Part shown: one piece after another, positions 58,103-64,000 of the stretch
Position numbering within the stretch: the stretch's first letter is position 1
Layout of the letters: each line of letters begins with the position of its first letter
NCBI RefSeq assembly: GCF_024679245.1
Contig: NC_090178.1
Location: 45,393,072-45,457,071, forward strand
Source: Pseudorasbora parva
Taxonomy: Eukaryota > Chordata > Actinopteri > Cypriniformes > Gobionidae
Length of the DNA stretch: 64,000 bases
Direction: 5' to 3'
Made by a program: the position numbers and the translations under genes
The notes under the pieces: generated by a model
Told to the model about the DNA's origin: nothing
Database searches by the model: none
The model's input: the letters and a program-made list of their open reading frames with translations, nothing else

Positions 58103-58179
58103 TGTGGTGTGACAGGCAGCGGGGCGAGGGACCGTGAGAGCGGGCCGGTGATTAATGTTCAGCTGCGTGGCACACCACA
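58103..58179. mobile_element. 77-bp LTR-like insertion with 5-bp duplication
   Basis: It starts TGTGGTGTG and ends CACACCACA, perfect 9-base inverted ends with TG...CA termini. The flanks are an identical ATGTG at 58098-58102 and 58180-58184. The G-rich interior (CAGCGGGGCGAGGG) resembles the start of a Gypsy LTR. It is probably a miniature or internally deleted solo LTR. Confidence 0.65.
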
Positions 58180-58244
58180 ATGTGCTTTATAAGTTCTAAT
58201 AAACAGCCAATATCCTAGTAATATGCAAGCTAATAAGCAACTAG

Positions 58245-59025
58245 TTAAAGGGGTACTTCAGCGCTGGGAAGATGAATCTGTATTTAAACTGGGTCATCAA
58301 TGCAGTAGAAATGTGAAATTATTTTTGAATTTGGTGTCTTCTAGACTGAGAAAAGACAGAAAATGTATTTTTGTCCCATGGGGATGAAAGACTACAATTC
58401 CCAGAATGCTTCGCTGCCCTGTGAGGCCATTCCCAACACCACCAACTTCATTACTGTGACTGAGTTAGAGAAGACACTACAATTAAAAACTGAACGTGTC
58501 TGTTCAATATAATGAGTGAGTCACCGCGCGAGTGTCACAGCCCTGAGCACTAACTGCACGAGTGATGAGAGCTGAGGTAATCGCGACTACATTCGCGGCA
58601 TACATTCACACAGGAGTTCAGTCTGGCACGCGTTTCAGTTCATGCCTTTGCAAGCTTAACTTTCATAGAAATGAATTTGAGAAGTTAAAAGACTTACATT
58701 GCTCACGATAGCTCCGTTTAAATGATCCTGTCTGCAAGCTGAGCTCTCCCTGCCAGCTGAGTGTAATCTCCCATCCCCCATGCGCAGATTCAAAACATGC
58801 GGAAATGGCTCCCTCTGCTGGCTGTAGTCTTTAGCCTCTGGGCAAACATTCCTCCTATGATGCAAAAATCGTCATTTTGCATCATAGGAGGAATTTTTCC
58901 AGAAATAAAATGCATAAATCTCTTGTCTCAGGGGTATATGAGGGGGGAAAGCACAATAATTTGAATATTCTCCAGGGTTTCTACTGATACAAAGCCATAT
59001 GCTAATCGCTGAAGTAACCCTTTAA
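58245..59025. mobile_element. TTAA element with GGGGTACTTCAGCG ends
   Basis: TTAAAGGGGTACTTCAGCG at the left and CGCTGAAGTAACCCTTTAA at the right. It is 781 bp with TTAA at both ends. Inside is a perfect 20-bp hairpin (58848-58867 with 58875-58894). A fragment of the family is at 31835-32135. Confidence 0.9.
58848..58894. repeat. Perfect 20-bp hairpin inside the TTAA element
   Basis: ATTCCTCCTATGATGCAAAA pairs exactly with TTTTGCATCATAGGAGGAAT across a 7-base loop. Confidence 0.9.
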
Positions 59026-59059
59026 TAGTTAATAACTGAACCTTAAATATAGTGTTACT

Positions 59060-60900
59060 AGACTTCCAATTTCAAAACTCTAATTATTTGTGAAATTTAC
59101 TAACAATTTCTGATGTAAAATTCTTTCTTTTTTTTAGTGTAGTATTCATTTTTCTCTGAAACGTTTAAAATATGGCCTTAAAAAAAACACCTTATCAAGC
59201 AAAAAAGCCCATTCTATAATGACTCACACAAATAGATGGTCAGAACATGATTTGTAACTTATGTCATGTGAGTTTATGATAGGAATAATTTCCCCATCAA
59301 GTTCATTGTAATAGCAGCCGCTCTTGTGAATTGCACATGGGTGGCCATCAGCAAATGCACCTCTCCACCTGCGGACCTTTATTACCCATAGTCACTAGTT
59401 CTCTGTGACCGCAGGGATCAGTTAGAAGACCTTGACTCTCAGTTAGCCCCAAACGCTAGGAGAACACCTGCACTGTGCGACTGATCCGCAATGAAAGCAG
59501 GACTAATGCTGGGAACGCTGCAGTTCCGATTGTTCTCACAGACTCAGCCATCAAAATGCAGCGTGCATCAAATGATGGCGGCAGAACATGTGCGAACACA
59601 TGCACAAATACCATCCTCATCCTCATCACGCACGTGCACAAACTCTAACGCATAAGAACACAGACCGAAGGAGCCCCTCACATCCTTTATTTAGGATCAT
59701 GTTCTATATGACTTTGGAACGGCACCAACGCCTGTTTCTTCACTTAGCGCACACTTTTTCCACACAGTCAAAATGGCTTTTACACATTCGCTGATTCCTA
59801 AAAGCTGGAAAATAACGGAGCTGAAACTGAAGTCAGTCAGTGCCTTGTTCACGCAGGAATATTCATTACCACCAAAAACCTTTTCCCATCTTTGCCAAAT
59901 CATGTTTCTCCCCAATGTAAAGTGAAAGCATATGTTGTTTGTTAGGCGGGAAGTACAGTATCACCATTCATCACACTATAATACCTATCACTTTTCCTCG
60001 TCCAGGTCCAGGCCTGGAATAATCTGATCAAGACTTGTTTGCTCTTTGCTTTTGATCTCATCCTAAATCCACATCATGATAACTGTGGAAGCTGCTGTGC
60101 CTTTTTGAAGGCATGGTAATCTTAAGAACAACCGTAGCATTGGATTTTTTATCAAGCCATTATTAAATCATGGGCTCTCTTCTTTTTCTGCGATGTGCAA
60201 AAGCACACACATTAAGAGCAAAATAATATTCCCGCACAAAATCCTTCGCTCCCCCATTAAGACTCTAGCAGTTCTGCAATATCTACAACTCATATTTGTT
60301 TCAACCATTAATTCACTAGATTTTTTCTCTATTAATATACCTGCATGAACAACACATCTTATTCTGATTCTAACACAGTTATTATTGTTGAAAATTAAAA
60401 CCACAAAGAACTTTTACTTTGTTTTACATGTAATAAATTGTTAGATAAGAAAAAAATAAACATTAACGGAAATAAAGATCTATCTATATATATATATAAG
60501 CTTTCAGCTAGTTGCCAAGGCAACATTTCTCATTTTGGAAGTCAAAGCACTAGAATAAAAAAAAAAAGTAATACAAAATAGTTAATAATTTGAAACTTAT
60601 TTTAATAGTAATTTTACATATTTAACAAAACAAAAAAAAACAAAAAATAAGATTTGAGAAAACAAAACAAAAAACTAAAATTGAAGTGAAAAAAGTATAA
60701 AAATAAAATAAAATCTAATTTGAAATATTAACAAAAACTACAAACTTACATCAATAATAGTAACATAAATAACTGGCTTCTAAAATGACCCTTTTGTGTC
60801 ATTCTGGTCCCATTTTATTTTTATTGTGAAACACAATTGGGAATCTAGCAAAATATTTAAACTACTTATATTTCTAACATTTATTCCCTGAAAGTTCTTT
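59060..60900. other. Unassigned non-coding DNA
   Basis: No supported gene. AT- and A-rich stretches near 60430-60770. Confidence 0.4.
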
Positions 60901-60905
60901 CCACA

Positions 60906-61730
60906 TATCAGGCATAACATTACGACCACTAGTATTATCCTAATTTTGTGTTGACCCCCTTTTGCTGCCAAATCAGCCCTGACCCGTCAAGGCCCCTGAA
61001 CGTGTTTGCTGTGGTATCTGGCACCAAGATGTTGGCAGCAGATCCTTTAATTCCCGTAAATTGTGAGGTGGGACTTGTTTGTCGGTTGACTCGATTGAAT
61101 TGAGATCTGGGGAATTTGGAGGCCAAATCAACACCTCAAAGTCATTGTGCTCCTCAAACCATTCCTGAACCATTTTTGTTTTGTGGCAGGAGCATTATCC
61201 TGCTGAAAGAGCCACAGCCACCAGGGAATACCGTTTCCAGGAAAGGATGTACATGGTCTGAAACAATGCTTAGGTCGGTGGTACGTGTCAAAGTAACATC
61301 CACATGGATGGAGGACCCAAGGATTCCCAGCAGAACATTGCCCGAAGCATCACCCTGCCTCCGGACCTCACGGGCCAGCCTTCGCTCCCCATGTGCATCA
61401 ATGAGCCTTGGCCGCCCATGACCCTGTGGCCGGTTCTCCGCTGTTCCTTCCTTGGAGCACTTTTGATAGAGACTGACCACTGCAGACCGGGAACAGCCCA
61501 CAAGAGCTGCAGTTTTGGAGATGCTCTGTCATCTAGCCGTCACAATTGGCCCTTGTCAAACTTGCTCAAATCCTTACACTTGCCCATTTTTCCTGCTTTT
61601 AACACATCAGCTTTCAGGACAAAATGTTTACTTGATGCCTAATATATCCCACCCACTAACAGGAGCCGTGATGAAGAGATCATGAGTGTTAATCACTTCA
61701 CCGGTCACAATGTTATGCTTGATTGGTGTA
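60906..61730 (-). mobile_element. Tc1-like transposon, copy 3, internally deleted
   Basis: The ends are ATCAGGCATAACATTACGAC at the left and TGTTATGCTTGATTGGTGTA at the right. At about 825 bp it is shorter than copy 1, with a gap between about 61360 and 61375 where the middle of the transposase should be. Confidence 0.85.
60970..61600 (-). pseudogene. Tc1-like transposase remnant, copy 3
   Basis: Helix-turn-helix remnants ([18 protein letters not shown] in one frame), GNVLLGILGSSIHVDVTLTR, and MVQEWFEEHNDFEVL followed by PPNSPDLNSIES lie in different frames. The glutamate in SIES is kept, but the Arg/Val-rich middle and the following helix are deleted or shifted. Confidence 0.8.
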
Positions 61731-62128
61731 CACTGTAAAAAAAAATATTTAGAAAAAAAGTTACCTGGTTGCCTTAAAATTTTGAGTTCATTGAAATTAA
61801 ACATTTTAGTTAATACAATGAACATTTTTTTGAGATTCGACAACCTTTATTAAAATATTATTAAAAGATTTTGTAAGCATATTGGTAATTGTGTGTGTTT
61901 TATTTCTGATGACGCAGTGAAACATGCCAAATAGTGCTATTTTCATGATTTATCACATTTTTTATGTTGTTCAGATACAATAATATTTTGAGTTTCTATT
62001 TATTAAACAAATTTCCTTCATTGTATCAACTCAAATTTTTAATTTCAATAAACTCAACATTTTAAGGCAACCAGGTTACTTACTTTTTTAAGTTAAATCA
62101 ACAAAAATCTACAAAAAAATATTCAGTG
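61731..62128. mobile_element. CACTG-ended inverted-repeat MITE
   Basis: The left end is CACTGTAAAAAAAAATATTT. The right end, complemented, is CACTGAATATTTTTTTGTAG. Inner arms of about 65 bp share ACCTGGTTGCCTTAAAAT and TTCATTGAAATTAAA-type sequence in inverted order. It begins at the terminal base of the Tc1 copy. The end type resembles that at 25499 and 31450. Confidence 0.8.
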
Positions 62129-63004
62129 TATGTGCTCCCTTAAACATTAATATTTTGCAGTCTGAATGATTTCCAGTATTTTTTTAAAGATGTGCTTGCA
62201 CAAGATTCCCTTCTTTTTCATGAAAGTCTTTTTTATGCAAAGAAAATGTGTACAATTATGTGTATTCCTGCATCACTAGAAGCACCAAACTGAAATGCAA
62301 AAATGATTCTTCCAAACATCCAGCCCATCTTCTATTGGTCAGACAAACAGGGTAGTCCCGCCACAAGTTCAGGCCAAAATGACATGTCAGACTGTTTAAA
62401 CAAATAGAGCAATGTTTTGAAAGTGAAACCAATGAATATTGTAACACATTCGTGTGACCAATAGATCACATAGTCCCGGACCAGCTTGCAAAATGCCCCT
62501 GACCCCTCTTGCTTGACAGGCTCTTTGACACTTGACCCCTGCTTTACGCCCCATGAAGAAATGTGATGAACTTGAGCTTGAATATACGAGTGTGCTTCCC
62601 TAGGGATCTCATATGTCAGTGACGCATCAATAAAAGAGATTTATGACCCTTCGCCCCAAAACCCCTTCCCCATCCAGCCACCCATGAAACAGGGAGGAAG
62701 TTTATAAACCTGGCACTCGTTTACAAAGAGGTTCATCATTTCACCGGGGCAAAGACAAGCCACCCCTTCAACATCATCTCTTCTGAGCAGACAACTGTGC
62801 TAATGGTTTAAAGAAATAACTGATATTTTGCCAACATTTACTCAATGACATTGTCTATTTTCTAAAGAAAAGATTGCTCTTTGCACTTTTCCACACAACA
62901 AAAGTGGATGGGTCTATAAAAGACAAAAGGCTAAACAACTTGAGCACTATATTCCACGTCTTCTGAAGTCATTCGATAGCTTTGTGTAACAGACCAAAAA
63001 TTCA
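62129..63004. other. Unassigned non-coding DNA
   Basis: Nothing supported. Confidence 0.4.
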
Positions 63005-63690
63005 AGTCAACATGAAATCAAAATGTAAGTTTTTTTTTTTTTTTTACATTTAGTATGCATATGTTAGCTCTAAGGTTTAAATTTGTATTTAGGAGAAATA
63101 AGTGTTTTGCCACTTTTGCCAAAAGGAATCAATGATTTTGATGACTTCACTCCGCGCTTCTCATCAGATTTTCTGTCCAATCAAATGCTCTCTAGAATAG
63201 GAAGCCCCCTACATTATAAATAGATGCTGATGCTCCGGCTGAAATTGGTCAAAAGCTTAATCTTTTAAAATTGAACATTGGTCTGGGGAGTCTGCTCTGT
63301 ATTTTCAGCTGCACAAGAGGCGTGATAAACGAGCATTATTCAAATGACTTTGTGCGTAATTGGATAGTACTTCAACCAATCAAGACCACAAGAGGCGTGA
63401 TCAACAGGCAACGACCTATTGCTTCTTGATGCGTCATCGTGTTAAACCCACCAATAGCGAGCCAGGTGGATAAGCCTGTCTGTGATTGGCTCCCACAAAA
63501 GTGTGACAGAAGCAGTAGAAATTAATGTACAGGTTTCCTGACTGAGTTGCAGGTCGAAATCAAATCGTCGGCAGATCAGGCTGGGGTTACCCAGTCTAAC
63601 ATTTACTATTTTCTACATAGTGAATGGCACATAGTGCACTATGTGTGTAAATATCAGTGTAAATTTGATTTCCATTGGGGACGGATGAAG
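63005..63690. repeat. Possible inverted-repeat element
   Basis: CAACATGAAATCAAAATG near 63009 and, complemented, CCAATGGAAATCAAATTT near 63680 are imperfect inverted ends. CAAGAGGCGTGATAAAC and CAAGAGGCGTGATCAAC (63314 and 63390) form an internal direct repeat. Confidence 0.35.
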
Positions 63691-64000
63691 TCTGGTTCAT
63701 GTTAGTGTCACACGAAATGCCACAGCTATTGGACCCCCTTGAATTCTGCACAGAATGATATTTTAAACGATAAAGAAGAGATTAGGAGAAGAAATGGTTA
63801 GACAGACTCGGCATTAGAAACAGCACTGACGAGTAGTAAATATAACACCAGTGCCATGCAGCAACAAACATTACACACTTTTCAAACTACACATCCTCAG
63901 CATGATTACATTCATATTAAATCTAAGGGGAATCTATTAGACTGTGGCTGTCAAACGCGGCTGTTAACGCTATAACGCTATTAGCTGTTTTAAAAAATGG
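63691..64000. other. Unassigned non-coding DNA
   Basis: Nothing supported up to the window edge. Confidence 0.4.

Larger units (their letters stand above)
57923..59058. mobile_element. GGTAACACTTTA-ended element with two nested insertions
   Basis: The left end is GGTAACACTTTAGTATGGGG. The right end, complemented, is TAGTAACACTATATTTAAGG. It is interrupted by a 77-bp LTR-like unit (58103-58179) and a TTAA element (58245-59025). It starts eight bases after the preceding TTAA element. Confidence 0.65.

Overview
The window is nuclear DNA of a bony fish, most probably a cyprinid (carp, goldfish or zebrafish relatives). The evidence is the repeat content: Tc1-like transposons, several families of TTAA-flanked inverted-repeat elements, DIRS-type tyrosine-recombinase retrotransposons, a LINE whose first ORF carries an esterase motif, and long CA, CT, TA and TAA microsatellites. 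The species cannot be fixed from the sequence. No prokaryotic or viral gene organisation, CRISPR array, tRNA gene or intact rRNA gene was seen.

Layout. 1-5.6 kb: probable solo LTR (1095-1484), a dispersed repeat with an exon-like block, a dead Tc1-like element and long TA and TG microsatellites. 5.6-10 kb: the best-preserved coding sequence, a Ty3/Gypsy polyprotein on the minus strand with integrase upstream of reverse transcriptase, the Gmr1-type order. It has one LTR and is flanked by a perfect 5-bp target duplication. 10.3-11.3 kb: a TTAA-type element. 12-16 kb: a decayed tyrosine-recombinase fragment split by a second, internally deleted Gmr1-like copy with its own perfect 5-bp duplication. 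17-19 kb: a Tc1 element with a TTAA element inserted in it. 19-25 kb: mostly sequence I cannot assign.

25.5-31.5 kb is the most gene-like part. Exons with good splice sites on the minus strand encode the C-terminal part of what looks like a multicopy fish family often annotated as SAMD3-like or uncharacterised. The locus lies between short CACTGTAAAAA inverted ends, holds three nested or internal repeats, and has lost most of its 5' coding exons. 32-35 kb: a DIRS pol fragment, a 1.27-kb TTAA element with a broken THAP-like exon, and a repeat whose end resembles reverse-complemented 5S rRNA. 37.5-38.8 kb: a degenerate LINE. 41-46 kb: a nest in which an inverted-repeat element contains a deleted DIRS element and a small TTAA-type element. 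46-64 kb: DIRS remnants, LINE tails, more TTAA elements, a 77-bp LTR-like insertion, a third Tc1 copy and unassigned DNA.

There is no operon-like cooperation between genes. The biology is transposon on transposon, with insertion order readable from target duplications and interrupted repeats. Family names rest on motifs recognised by eye, not on searches.
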